NCBI RefSeq assembly: GCF_029784165.1
Contig: NC_073695.1
Span: 101,187,306 to 101,251,305 of the forward strand
Length of the DNA: 64,000 nucleotides
From: Wyeomyia smithii
Lineage: Eukaryota; Arthropoda; Insecta; Diptera; Culicidae
Reading direction: 5' to 3'
In this document: positions 1-10,806 of the stretch, piece after piece
Numbering within the stretch: position 1 is the first letter of the stretch
Layout: every line of letters begins with the position of its first letter
Position numbers and translations under genes: made by a program
Notes under the pieces: generated by a model
Seen by the model: the letters and a program-made list of their open reading frames with translations, nothing else
Told to the model about the DNA's origin: nothing
Databases searched by the model: none

Positions 1-660
1 CTGATGCTGAAGTATAGGTTGCTGGAGAACGATTTGAAGTGGTTGACGAATTAGTTTATCTTGGTACTCTGGCGACTTGTGACAAGTCGGTTCAGTGATT
101 GCAATTTTGGTCACGTTTCGAAGATGTATTTCCTCGTCATCAGGGCAAAAACAATTACAACAGGTTTTCGTCAAGTGGTGGGGGATAAATTTTGTCACGG
201 TCGACCACTAGATTCTAACTTGTGACATCGATATGAGCCGTGAAGCGAAACGACGAGTCGGAGTTGCCTTCTACAGGTTACGTAACCAGCTATGGTCCTG
301 TACTTTGCAAACTCGCAAAACTAGCGCTGTATAGAACGCTAATCCTCCCGGTGGCCCTTCACGTATATGAAACATGGACGCTGAAGAAAGCTGATCGACG
401 TGAGCTCGGATTTTTGGAGCGTAAGGCTCTGCGATCGATACTTGGCGGTAAGTTGGAAGTGCAGCGCTGGCGCATGAATCACAAGTACAACATACGAGTA
501 TACAAACATGATATAGTGAACCAGCAAGATGCCGTCGACACCGTGGTAGGCCTCGCACTCGGTGGCAGATGATAAACGAACTGCTCGTGTACGAGGTAAC
601 GGTAAATCGGTTACCCAAGGCAGAAAAAGCTGGACATCTCTAATTCGAGATTGGTGAACG
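1..660 (+). pseudogene. LINE reverse transcriptase C-terminal fragment (RTE-like), broken
   Basis: Remnant of the C-terminal half of a non-LTR retrotransposon RT. The piece at 21-92 reads AGERFEVVDELVYLGTLATC, the conserved block after the RT catalytic core. Reading resumes at 228 with SREAKRR and, after a one-base frame change near 320, continues as LALYRTLILPVALHVYETWT and then a GGK / RWRMNHK block at about 440-485. These blocks are typical of RTE-type mosquito LINEs, and the same blocks occur in the minus-strand RTE at 9384-10262. It is disrupted by stops, a frameshift and a 133-bp insertion, and the left end is cut by the window. It is a fossil with no expected function. Family level is confident; clade assignment is less so. 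Confidence 0.75.
75..227. mobile_element. 133-bp insertion in the LINE fragment flanked by a 10-bp direct repeat
   Basis: The 10-mer ACTTGTGACA occurs at 75-84 and again at 218-227. Removing one copy and the 133 bases between (85-217) restores the LINE reading frame across the junction (LATCD-IDMSREAKRR). This is the footprint of an insertion with target-site duplication. The insert has no poly-A tail, no obvious terminal inverted repeat and no reading frame, so its class is unknown. Confidence 0.6.
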
Positions 661-669
661 GTCCCCTTT

Positions 670-1015
670 GGCCAACGAAGTATGTATTAGTAAATAGTTT
701 TGTGTGGCCAACAACAAACGGTGACATCTCAACACTGTTAGAAATGTGTATTTAGAATTATCAACATTTATGTGCTTTTGCAATTAGGGCTTATCATTCG
801 TTGAACCTACTTGTCAGAGAGAGTGAAAAATCTTACAACTAACTTAGTTACTAATTTATTGGTTATCTTGGTTATAGCAATTGAGGAATGTAACGATATT
901 TATCGAAAACTAGTAATAATGTTATTTGACATAGCTTCTAATGTTTCAACAACAGGATGGATGCTTTAAAATCATTTTTAGAATTTTATTCTAAATACTT
1001 TGAAGGGATTTTTTT
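670..1015 (-). mobile_element. Degenerate 3' end of a Juan/Jockey-type LINE
   Basis: This stretch matches base by base, with many changes, the 3' region of the Juan-type element at about 10610-11000. Shared phrases include CAACACTGTTAGAAAT, GCTTATCATTCGT, CTACTTGTCAGA, ATTTGACATAGCTTCTAATG and the AGAATTTTATTCT block of the ORF2 C-terminus. Both copies run on the minus strand. Only the last part of ORF2 and the 3' UTR remain, consistent with a 5'-truncated old copy next to the RTE fragment. Confidence 0.75.
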
Positions 1016-1019
1016 TTTC

Positions 1020-1760
1020 ATACATATAATGAAATAACTAATTATCAAGGTTCTGGTGTCTTTCAATTCATTCTGAAAAAAAAAAATTCAATAAATGAAA
1101 TTTCAATTCAGAATGATTGAAAATAATACTAAAATACAAAATAATTGAACCTTAGAAGTATTCGAGTTTAGAAGGATTTGAATATATTTTTAAAATGTTT
1201 CTAAAGCAACTCTAACGTGATTGAAAAATGAACTTCAAATGATTCTACAATAGCAATTCAATAATGTAAATGATTCATTCTTAGGTGATACTGAAATAAT
1301 TTCAATTAGATTCCAAAATGATTCTAGAAGAATTCTTTAATAATTCTAAGCAGTTTCAAAATAAATTCAAATAGATTCTCAAAGGTTTTCAAACTGATTC
1401 CGGAGTAATCATTTCTGAATAAAAATTGGATTCAGACTGAGTTTGGAATCTTTTGGAGTGAATCTACAATGATGCAAAACCCGACTCTATAATGATTTTA
1501 TATTGATAAAAAAAATCATCAAACAACATTCTAAAACGATTCAAAAAGTTCTTAACTTAGTTTTATTTGACTCCAAAATAATTCTAGCAAGACTCTAAAC
1601 TGGTTTTAAAATGTTTCTAGAATATTTCTAAACTGGGACAAAAATGATTCCAAATAGATTCTTTAATAATTCTAAAATGATTTTCAACAATTCTAATTCA
1701 TATTTTCAGTTTTGTATTTCAAAGAAGGCAAAAATAAAAACATTGTGCTTTTAAATTGAA
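1020..1760. repeat. Degenerate short-period repeat of GATTCTAAAATGATTC type
   Basis: Very AT-rich DNA in which a loose unit resembling GATTCTAAAATGATTC recurs at roughly 12- and 24-base spacing. Examples are ATTCCAAAATGATTCTAG near 1311, ATTCTTTAATAATTCTAA near 1331, ATTCCAAATAGATTC near 1649 and TCTAAAATGATTTT near 1671. Copies are too diverged for exact unit counting. It resembles a decayed minisatellite; no coding content is seen. Confidence 0.55.
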
Positions 1761-2288
1761 GAAAAAACTAAAATATGGATTCAAAAAATGATAAATTAGC
1801 ACTAGAGCTTAGATATAGAAACTGCATCTCAGAGTACTAGAATTAATTTTAAACCCCCAAAGCGCAGTTTTCTTTCTAGTTCCACGATAGTCAGGCCTCA
1901 ACCTTTATTTGTATGTTTTTTTGTATGTGATTATTTATTTTTACGAGCAACTTCAATTTATTTTCATGAACAACTCAAATTTCGCCACATTTCCTACGGG
2001 AAAATCGTTCGTATTTACTTGCATAATACTGTACCGCGAAGCAGTTCAATATCTAGCTATGCCAATTCTGAACAGTATTTCAAAATTACACCACGAGCGT
2101 TATAAATAGAAAAACTTTTTGCGGTAATGTTATTGTTTCGAAATATGCAATGAAGTTTTTTTTTGTTAATTTCCTTATAACTTGTACTATTCAACTCAGC
2201 AATAAAACCATGAGATCCTCGAATTTTTCTCGATCGCCCATCTTACCAAATTCGAATCCTAAAACTACCAAAGCACGAACCAGCTGGA
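1761..2288. other. AT-rich stretch, no gene recognised
   Basis: Mostly AT-rich sequence with short chance reading frames and no recognisable repeat or domain. It separates the repeats on the left from the GC-richer leader region on the right. Confidence 0.4.
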
Positions 2289-2880
2289 AATGCAATTATC
2301 CCCGCCTAATTTCCCTCGATGCTCGCCCATGCTGACGATGATGAAGATGAACCAGAGGATAGGACAAAGCGACATAATCGAAATTGCACGAGCAATTTCT
2401 CAACGGCGCTCGCTCATCAGCAGCAAACAGAGTATAAGGACGGAAGTGAGCAAGGAAAAAGCGCCTCTGGTAGGCGATGTTGTTGTCGCCGTTGTCGTCG
2501 TCGCCGTCGTCGTGCTCCCAACCAACAACCGATCGGAATGGGGTTGGCTGGCAGAGGAGGGGACCCGTCGTTGGCCGTGAATATGATTCGGCTGTCGGTA
2601 AGAGCAGTATTGCGCGCTAGTATTGGTGCCCGGCGGCTGGTTTTGTTCCACTCGCCGCCGCTCTCTGGACGTGGGGGAATAATGGTTCTGTGCGAGATTC
2701 TATGCATGGGTTTCGCTTGCGCGCTCAAAGCGGTGTGTGAGACAGAACGGGGAAGTGATGTTTTCCTGCTCACGTTGTATTTAGCAGCCGTTCGAATCGG
2801 TGTTCGCAGTTTTGATCAGCAGAGGCAAGCAGAAGAAAGTGAGAATGTTTACATCTGAGCGATGACGGAACGGGAATAGT
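2289..2880 (+). other. GC-rich segment with a GTC/CGT trinucleotide tract, possible upstream regulatory or leader DNA
   Basis: Composition shifts sharply to GC-rich. A trinucleotide tract (TTG-TCG-CCG-TTG-TCG-TCG type) lies at about 2478-2516 and creates Arg- or Val-rich chance frames on both strands. The longest open frame, 2319-2858 (+), has low-complexity Cys/Arg repeats over the tract and no recognisable domain, so it is not called as a gene. Together with the following 2 kb it resembles the promoter-proximal DNA of a long-leader developmental gene, but no transcription start was pinned down. Confidence 0.4.
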
Positions 2881-4813
2881 CTATCGGGTCTGTGAGGCGG
2901 AGTGGTTTGCAGTTTTCTGGAGCACTAATAGAAACTACTAATGGGCATTCACCTGTCAACTAGTGAGGATTACCTGCGTGCACATGGTTTTCAACTCCAG
3001 CGGACGGCAACATAGGAAGTGATTCGATGATTCGATGTGAAGGTTAATTATGAATTCAATGTCAGTTGATGTTACAACACACCACACTGTCGAGCTATTG
3101 CGCGAATATTTTTTCGGTGGTTTTGCGAGTGACAAGCATGTGTTAGTGCGCGTGTGAACACGGCGGCCCGTGTTTTGGCTAGACGGGGAGCGTGTGCCAG
3201 AGTTCTAAGCCGGCTGTGGTCTGTTGGCATTGGCACCAACCAGAGCGGTGTTGCGCTGTGTTTAGAATCAAGTGCTTTCGATGTGTGGCGTTGTGCCGTT
3301 CCATCCGTATTGATGATGGGATAGGGTGAACTTGTGATAAATCCAACCTGGCCGGTCGTGTGTTAGTGGTCATGGATCCCCAATCCACTAGTGAGTGTGC
3401 GTCTGTCTCGTTTGTGCAGTGAGAGTGAAGGAAAAAAGGCACAATTAAGAACGAGTGTAAGTGGCCTAAAGACCTATATTCGAGTGAAGTTTTGATTATT
3501 CCCGAAATTTTAGTGTAAATAAGACCCGATTTGGCGCGATTTCAACTCAGGATGATAGTAAAAGTGGCGTAGAGCGTTCAAAGTTCATCGTTTGATAATG
3601 AACTGCAAACCAGGGCCAGCAGGAGCGATAAATTCAGTCATTCTGGAATAAGTTGGTTTTTTTGCAACATTTTTGCAGGTTTCGAATTAGAAGAAATACA
3701 AACACAGCATTGTAAGCGCTTCTCTTCAAAAGTGTAGGGTAACAAAGTGCGTGTGTGTGTCAGTGCTCGTGTAAGCGAAGAATATCACCAGTAAGAATGA
3801 AATTTGCGATTATTGCGAATTTATAGGATTATTGCAGTTGTGTGTGTTATTCGCAAATTGTGCTTCCTGCTGCACCGTAACCTCCAGTTTCCCCATAGGA
3901 CCCCGTTGCTGTACGATAGATTTTTGGCAGCATTCGAGAAGTGTTCTAAGCTTCGGTCCCATTGATTGCAGTTTTTCATTGCTCAATTGCGAAACCATGG
4001 CATTTCCGATGGAGGCGCCACCTCCAGTACGGTTGCCGTTTCAATTGTGGCTGTATTAGTGCATATATGCAACTGCGATGGACCAAATGCGGTACAACCA
4101 TGAACCGGCAGCAGTCGTATGACATCAAGTTACTTTCACCCCCGCCCCATCCAACGGTTCAACCCGGAACAGAAGTAAATCCAATCGCCCCCCACCCGCT
4201 CTGCCTACTCAATGCGTCGCATTCAGCTGGAGCAGCAGTTTCACATTGCACTGTTGCTGGTGTAAAATTTTCCGAGCTATTTTCGGTCCATGTGCTCCGC
4301 TCGTTTGCACTTGTGCTCTTTCTTCGACCTTGAACTATATACTTGCATCCTGTGTATCTCGTTGTGTTTGCAGCTGCAGCTGCGTGTACATCTTCCTGTT
4401 GCATCCAGGGAAATTCGGTCGTAGCAGAAGAACCGCAGCAGCGCACTCAATTTCGGAAGCGACCTGCATGTGTGTGGTAGTGTATGTGTAAACCAGTTAG
4501 TGTCCTCACTGCAATCTGGACGATCTTGGAATGCGTTCCTACTGGCGGTGGCCAGCTTTTGAGAATCTCATTGTCATTCAGTCAAGTGTTACCTGAAGCG
4601 AAGCTGGGCTATTGTAAAAAGTGTCTCGCGTGCTCGAATCGTTAGTACAAAGATACAAAGTGTTCAACATCCCGATATCGTAGAGAACATCCCAATCTCC
4701 CGCGTGTGTGCCGCAAACAAAGTTCAAGCAGTGTGTGAAACGAATAAATTTTAATCCAAGCTCATAAGAATATAATATAGTGAAGTGGAAAATAAATTAA
4801 ACAGGCAGAAAAA
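2881..4813 (+). promoter_or_regulatory. Putative promoter and 5' leader of the exon at 4814
   Basis: Nearly 2 kb of non-repetitive, GT- and CT-rich DNA lies immediately upstream of the coding exon, without a long frame. It has many short upstream ATGs, as expected of a long 5' UTR. An arthropod-type initiator TCAGT lies at about 4577. Two pyrimidine-rich AG acceptor-like sites occur: a T-rich run ending in TTTTTGCAG|GTTTCG near 3680, and GTTTGCAG|CTGCAG near 4374. The leader may therefore be spliced. No TATA box was convincing. RNA data would be needed to choose the start. Confidence 0.4.
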
Positions 4814-5693
4814 ATGCATGAAGAAGCCTCATCAACGGCCAGTTCTTCGACGTCATCAAAGTCCACAAACACAGTCTATACTACTATCAATGGCGTAAAT
4901 GGCGGGGACGTTGGAATTGGTGGGGGTGGGAATCACTACAACGGAAATCTCCTGATAACGACATCTCCGATTGACGATCCGGCACCTTCGTCTCTGTATG
5001 AACTGGTCAATCATCAGCCGCAATCACACCATCAAGTTCCGCTCCATAATCAGCAACTCCATCAGCAAGTGCTGACAACGTCTCAACCTATCCACTCTAC
5101 GAAAATTATCATCACTAATAGTTCCCTAATTAGCACCACAACTAGTCCAATAGGGGTTAGACCTCTTCAACATCACACTATGCAGCAGCATGCCCCGTTG
5201 AACTCCTCCGGGAATGTAATCGTAACTTCTGGCACATCCGGAACTGTTTCTACTAGTAGTGCCGCTTCCTCTTCCTCTTCCTCGTCCTCTTCAGGAACAA
5301 CCACTATCGTAATCAACACCGATGATGCTACATTCGAGCTTTCAAGTGTTCTGGAAGCCGAAGCTGGAACATCCGGTCTTCTGTCGGATGGTGGTTGTAA
5401 TTCGGCAGTAGCCGCCGTAGCAGCTGCTGCCGCTCTCATCGATCTGCACCCATCTTCTTCATCCAGTATCGCTTCGCCGGTGCCTTCGACGTCTGCACCC
5501 GGAACGGGAGGCGGTGTGCACCTCCAGGAGCTTGGTGTAATGACATCGGCTTGCGGTACCACACTGTCTACCAACAACAACAATGGATCTTCAGCATCTT
5601 CATCTGCTTCACCAGAAGGAACCAACATTCTACTGCATGAGCCGATCGAGATCAAGATTCCGTCGGAGGGATCTGTTACCCAGGAATCCGATG
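4814..5693 (+). CDS. First coding exon of an unidentified low-complexity (regulator-like) protein
   Basis: The exon encodes 293 complete codons plus one base. The start is supported by an in-frame TAA at 4793-4795, only 21 bases upstream, and by the insect-like AAAA-ATG context. The predicted peptide is almost entirely low complexity: Ser/Thr at residues 5-20, Gly at 35-39, His/Gln at 67-86, poly-Ser at 152-160, an acidic patch near 169-183, an Ala run near 198-207, poly-Ser at 214-218, Asn/Ser at 254-265, and a conserved-looking end with EIKIPSEGSVTQESD. No signal peptide, membrane segment or folded domain is visible. Such exons are typical of long N-terminal tails of insect transcription or chromatin regulators, but no family signature is present, so function is not assigned. 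It joins a phase-1 donor, and the DNA-binding or other domain must lie beyond the window. The antisense frame over this exon is a shadow. Confidence 0.8.
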
Positions 5694-5699
5694 GTGAGT
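5694..5699 (+). other. Splice donor of the coding exon
   Basis: The exon ends GATG|GTGAGT, a full insect donor consensus. If unspliced, translation would stop two codons later (GGT GAG TAG), so use of this donor is the natural reading. It leaves the reading frame in phase 1. Confidence 0.8.
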
Positions 5700-8600
5700 A
5701 GAACACTGTTTTTATCTTTATATTCCCTGCTTGCAATGACCAACGTCGTAAATGTTCTGACCAATGGTGATAATTGTTCCTTTATAGCAGTTGTTGACTT
5801 TTTAATATCCGAAAGATGATAAAAACTAAAGCTAAGACTAGATTGTATCGTTAGCTTTACCAGAGATGAGGATTGTAACAAATTAGAGATAATTAGTACT
5901 TGTAACAAATAAGAAGTAATTAGTCTAAAGATTGCCGAACGCAAACACAAACCAGTCGTGAATAGTTCGACCAAGAAGAACGTTCGTACCGGCACAAAAT
6001 ATATAATAATTGTATTTCGATTATTTCTATCGAAATGGTTCGCTAGCTTTTGTCTTCGAAATGAATATTCAACGTGTATCTTACCAATAGGCCAAATAGT
6101 ATAAGCGTGTTCTTCATTAAAAATAGAAACATACGTGAAACGCTATGATACAGCTTGGAATTGTGAGGTGAGTTACTCATGATTGAATGTTTCCTCAAGA
6201 TAAATGTAAGAAATGACAAATAAATTGATTTTTTGTTAATAGATAGTATTTTAAATTAAAAATGTCTTGTTTACCTTGGTGGGATTTTCTCAATAAAATG
6301 CTTGTCCCCCCCCTTATACACATAATACGCAAAGCCACACTCAATCAAATAGTCGTCCGCGATTTGCATTTTTTCTGATGCACTGATGCACTGATTTACG
6401 ATTTTATTCACCGAAGAACATTTGAAAACGGAATTGTCGAGCTTAGCACCCGTACCATTCAAAGTGTCTAACAGTGTGTTTTGGGTAGCTAGAAAATTGT
6501 GAAAATATATGCTGTTTTCGAGTAAAATTATCAATGCAGTAGTTCTTCCTCAGCTTTAGTATAATTGAAAAAAAAAACATTCTATGTTTGCAAAATATTT
6601 CTTCATGAAATGAAATAAAAATGGCTCCTAAAGGACCTGCATTGAGGCTTTTTTTAATTTCCTTTACAACCACAAAAGCGGTAGAGGATTGTAAATAAAA
6701 ATTTTCGGATCTATTGATTTTTTCCATTACTTTGAATCAAACATTTTTAATTGTAATTGTATACTCCAGTTGAAACAAATATATAAAACTAAATTAACAT
6801 ATTTGAATTTCTATATCAACAACATCATATAAAGCACCATTCCGCCTGGCCCTAGACGTGGGGTTTACATTTTTTTCGTATTATAATTAGCCAGATCGAT
6901 ACCCCATGGAAGTGACTGAAACTGTTCGCGTGTTCCGTGATTCGCTCGAGGCCCGACATAATCCTAGCCGAAGCTTGTTTTCGCTTGTGTCCTGCTGACA
7001 CTGCCCCCGAAACCATAACCTAAATAAATTGCTTGCAGTAGCTGAACTTGACACATGATGTCCCGATTCCGTGGCTACCTTTTAGCCTTCTATCCGGGCA
7101 ATCGCGCCATCACAGTCCGTATTGACCTTCCTTGCACTCCCTCGCGCTTACTTTCCTCCTTTCGTAGTCAACTTAGTGACAGAGAGAGAGCAACACATAC
7201 AACCATATTCTTCATTACTAGAGCACCAACACTGCCAACCGCCTGCTATTAGTATTCGTAAGCGTATATATATATACGCACCAGGAAGTTCAATTTGTTT
7301 TCCGAAAAAAAATCTTTAATCCCTTTCATACTATAGCTTCAGCACATCGTGTTATAAACACCATTCAACCCAGTCATTCGATTGTTTGGGATGAGGGTGG
7401 ATGGAGGCGGCTGGTATCTAACATTCCTTGTAGCGCTTCAGCTGTCCTGCGTTGTGCATTAACTGTACCAGGCGGGCACTGCTTGTTACTAACCAAAACT
7501 AGGTCAACATTCTACCCTTCCCGCACGTCCGTACACTTCCTGACCTATCTCGACTCGGAACATGTTTTCCGTACCAAAGGGATTTTACTTAAACAGGCGA
7601 CGCGCTTTGTGTCTCGAAGCATGCTTTTTACAATTTTATATTCTACTCTGACATAAAATCTCGTTCTGAGATAAATCAGCTATTTTGAGGGCGTGGTAAA
7701 AAATTACTATCTACGGTAGAAGAAAGTAGTTCAGGTTCAGGTCAACCATATTTGCCGGGCTCGTTTAGCACAGCTACTGCCGCAGAGGACAGAAACTTGA
7801 CCTTAACTTGCACGATCGGACCAGATGGTGGCGGCGTTGGCGTGGTGGATTGTACCCATGCTGTGCTCTGTGGTTCGCCCAGTGCGCATGTCTTCCAGAA
7901 CCAACACTCTGAATTGTTTGTACAACGTGAGCATTTCTTCCCGTTTGTCGCCTTAGAGCACTAGTCGCAAGCACCAAGTCCTGCTACAGGAATAGCCTCT
8001 CAGTGCATTCATGTTTTCGTTGTGCATGTAATTGTTACATCCTAGTTGATTTTGCGAATTTCCTGCTGGATGCAATGACGCTTAACGAGATGGGGAGAGA
8101 TGAGATGGGATGCAATGCATGTTTGTACATAACGGCTGGAATGGGGGGAAGTAAACACAATAGGTTTTGAGCCCGTATACGGCTTTTCGGCACGATCTTG
8201 ACCTGTTTCCCTGGGTGGAGGTGGGTAATTCCAGGATATGGAATTGGATCATGTGGTGCATGTATTTTGCGGGGTTCCAGTTACTTCAGTTTGGATGCAT
8301 TCTAGGCATATAGCGATTTGTTAGAACGAAATTATTTTGCTCTAGTGGTGGAATTTTTGCTCAAGTAACGATGTTTATGGTTATTCGGGATATAATATAC
8401 TATATGCTGGGAGTTGACATCTTGTATTTAGAAGTAAAAAATTTGCTCCACCGAAATTCCTATAAATTGTATAAAATTGTATAATATTTTTCAGACTTTC
8501 ACCTATGCGAGAGCCATATTTTTCGAACTTCTAGACGATATTTTTCGGATTTCAAGTTGAATTTACCAGTTTTCGAGCAGTTACCGACATTTTTCAAGAA

Positions 8601-8833
8601 CATGTGGCATATCTATTAGCAACAGTATTTAAACTATAAGATGGGCCTCAAACGTTTAAAGAAAAAAGAGAGAAATAGCAAATTCTACCTAAACATCACA
8701 TGCTGTTTTAGAGCATTTGAAAAAAAAAACTATCGGAAAGGATCACTTGTCTGATAATTAGGTCAGTTTGATCATTGAAAAAAAATGGTGCTTGACAATA
8801 AAAAGTGTTGTGCTTTGTTATTTTTTTTTCAAA
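5700..8833. other. Intronic DNA without recognised gene
   Basis: Mainly AT-rich single-copy-looking DNA. Two moderately GC-rich patches (about 6840-7560 and 7740-8280) contain short frames on both strands, for example 7752-7964 (+), but no domain, codon pattern or splice arrangement supports a gene. No terminal repeats or retroelement motifs were seen. Confidence 0.4.
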
Positions 8834-9358
8834 GCGGTAAATCCCTCCAAAAAAACTGTTGTTCCTTTCACTCGAAAAAGGAAATACATTCATTATTCCT
8901 AAACTGCGGCTGAAAAACACCAAAATTAAGCTATCCACCGAAGCAAAATATTCGGGAATCATACTAGAAACTAAACTGGAATGCTCAAATCGAGCAAACA
9001 ATCACCAAGGCTTCAAACGCTCTATGGATATGTAGTAGAGCCATTGGAAAAAGCTGAGGTCTCAAAACCAGCATCATACAATGCATGTTTATAACAATAA
9101 TCAGACCAAGAATAACCTACGCTCTATTATTTAGGTGGCTCAAAACGGTTAAAACATCAACTCAAGCTAAGCTTGATAAAATCCAAAGATTGGCCTGCGT
9201 ATCAATTTGTGGAGCTATGAGAAGTACTTCATCAAAAGCCTTAGGTGCAATACTTTACCTTCTTCCACTACATCAGGTGGTTCAACTAGAAGCGAGAAAA
9301 AACGCTTTGAGGCTGAATCGGTAGGCTAATCTGAAAAAGGAGACCTAACAGGACACCT
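8834..9358 (+). pseudogene. RNase-H-type LINE RT remnant, left part of a split element
   Basis: Reading AVNPSKKTVVPFTRKRK at 8834, then LKNTKIKLSTEAKYSGIILE, and after a frameshift near 8980 IEQTITKASNALWICSRAIG and MFITIIRPRITYALLFRWLK up to EARKNALRLNR, this is the RT thumb/connection region of an I-superfamily (R1/LOA/Loner-like) LINE. The frame GDLTGH at the right edge is cut by the RTE insertion. It resumes beyond the RTE and hAT elements (HLRTLKDFQINN, 20850-23900). It is the oldest layer of the nested stack and is non-functional. Confidence 0.8.
9347..9358. repeat. Left target-site duplication of the RTE element (12 bp)
   Basis: AACAGGACACCT here is repeated exactly at 20845-20856, on the far side of the minus-strand RTE element and everything nested inside it. 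Confidence 0.85.
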
Positions 9359-10270
9359 TATTATTTATTTATTTGACATTCCGTCATAATGACATGGCCT
9401 GATCCACAAAGTTTCTCCAATTCACTCGGTTATTACCTGCCGCTCTCCAATGCCTGGGACACCTTGAACTCTCTGCCAGATCTAGTTCCACCTGGTCTAC
9501 CCATGTTGCCCGCTGCACCCCTGGTCGTCTTCTTCCAACCGGATTCGAGGCAAACACCATCTTCGCAGGGTAGTTGTCCGGCATTCTTGCATGCCCTGCC
9601 CAGCGTATCCGTCCAGCTCTAGCCACCTTCTGAATACTGGGTTCACCGTAGAGTTGCGCGAGCTCATTGTTCATTCTTCGCCTCCATATTCCGTTCTCCT
9701 GCACGCCGCCAAAGTCGTTCGAAAACTCCGAGCACTCGCAGGTCCTCCTCAAGCGAGTCCACGTTTTATGCCCGTAGAGAACAACCGGTCTTATGAACGT
9801 TTTGTACAGGTTACACTTCGTACGGAGGCTCAGTCTGCTCGACCGCAATTGCTTGAGGAGCCCATAGTAGGCACGATTTCCGCTGATAATACGCCTCCGG
9901 ATCTCTCGGCTGGTATCATTGTTCTCAGTAACCAGTGAGCCAAGATAGACAAACTCATCGACTGCCTCGAACTCATCGCCGTGGATCGTAATGCTAGAGC
10001 CTAGGCGTTGTCGCTCGGCTTCGGTTCCGCCGGCTAGCGTATACTTCATTTTAGATGTATTTATCTGCAACCCAATCCTCGCTGCTTCCTGTTTTAGTAT
10101 GGTGTACTGTTCTGCCACCGCTACAGTTGTTCTGCCGACAATGTCCATATCATCAGCAAAGCAAACGAATTGACTGGATTTGTTGAAAGTCGTACCCCGC
10201 GTGTTGATGTCCGCTCGATGAATTAGACCCTGTAGCGCAATGATAAAATAGCAGACAGGAAACCCATCAC
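9359..10270 (-). pseudogene. RTE LINE, 3' half: RT catalytic core to C-terminus
   Basis: On the minus strand this encodes IIALQGLIHRADINTRGT, then the RT active-site block VCFADDMDIVGRTTVAVAEQ (FADD intact), EFVYLGSLVTENNDTSREI, KCNLYKTFIRPVVLYGHKTW, RRRMNNELAQLYGEPSIQK and RIRWAGHARMPDN. The order is that of an RTE/BovB-like LINE, of which JAM1 is the Aedes example. The 3' end is a short ATAA-type tandem tail (plus strand 9359-9373), as usual in RTE elements rather than poly-A. The upstream half of the same ORF is at 18488-20844; the two halves are separated by an 8.2-kb insertion. A short frameshift lies near the break and around GHKTWTRLRRTCECSEF. The element is dead. Confidence 0.85.
10262..10270. 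repeat. Left target-site duplication of the long-TIR element
   Basis: ACCCATCAC here recurs at 18488-18496. One further A upstream also matches, so the duplication is 9 or 10 bp depending on where the terminal repeat is taken to begin. Confidence 0.75.
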
Positions 10271-10446
10271 TAGGGTGCGGCTTATTTTCAAAAATGTTTG
10301 CGGGACTTGTTTTCCATGGCAAAAAGACCTCCTTGGGGTTCAATAAGCAACATATAAAAAATTGGTTGAATTCCCTTAAGAGAGGTGGCATAGAGGGCCT
10401 GAAGATCAAATTTGAAACGAAAGCAAGTTTTAAGCAAAATATATAC
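10271..10446 (+). repeat. Left terminal inverted repeat of a long-TIR DNA element
   Basis: Starts TAGGGTGCGGCTTATT and continues through GTTTGCGGGAC, AAGACCTCCTTGGGGT, AAAAAATTGGTTGAATT, GAGGGCCTGAAGATCAAATT and GAAACGAAAGCAA. The reverse complement of 18311-18487 has the same blocks in the same order. The arms are about 175 bp. Together with the flanking 9-10 bp duplication they define a DNA element that now spans 10271-18487. Confidence 0.8.
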
Positions 10447-10544
10447 AGTGTCGGACATAAGTAAAGCAACTTGCATACCTCAAGCAAACCAGGCAAAAAA
10501 ATATAGATTTAAGCGACAATCATTGCTTTCGGTTTTGGATAATG
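10447..10544. other. Interior of long-TIR element; Tc1-like terminal motif
   Basis: A TA-flanked CAGTGTCGGACATAAG, resembling Tc1/mariner-type terminal sequences, begins at 10447. No matching inverted copy was found nearby, so a second element is only suspected. The rest is AT-rich and leads to the Juan target site. Confidence 0.3.
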
Positions 10545-10560
10545 TTTTTTTTTATTTACA
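10545..10560. repeat. Left target-site duplication of the Juan element
   Basis: Nine T followed by ATTTACA; the same 16-mer is at 14978-14993 on the other side of the LINE, where the T run is one base longer. Confidence 0.8.
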
Positions 10561-10806
10561 TTTTTTTTTTTTTTTTTTTTTTTTTAAGGGGGGATTTGTT
10601 AGTAGCTTAAGTATTTATGATAAATATTAGTAAATAATGAGTATGTGTGTCCAATCACAAATGGTGACTTCTCAACACTGTTAGAAATTTGTAATTTTAA
10701 TTGTTAGGATCTGTTTGCTTTCGCAATTAGGACTTATCATTCGTAGGGATTTAAACCTACTTGTCAGAAAAGGGGAAGTAAACTTACAACTAACTTAATT
10801 GCTAAC

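Noticed and set aside
2319..2858. 179-codon frame in the GC-rich upstream segment
   Set aside because: Residues over the trinucleotide tract are repeat-derived (Cys/Arg), the remainder has no domain, and overlapping frames of similar length exist on both strands.
5173..5736. 187-codon open frame antisense to the coding exon
   Set aside because: It is the shadow of a Ser-rich, low-complexity sense exon; no independent motif and it crosses the splice donor.
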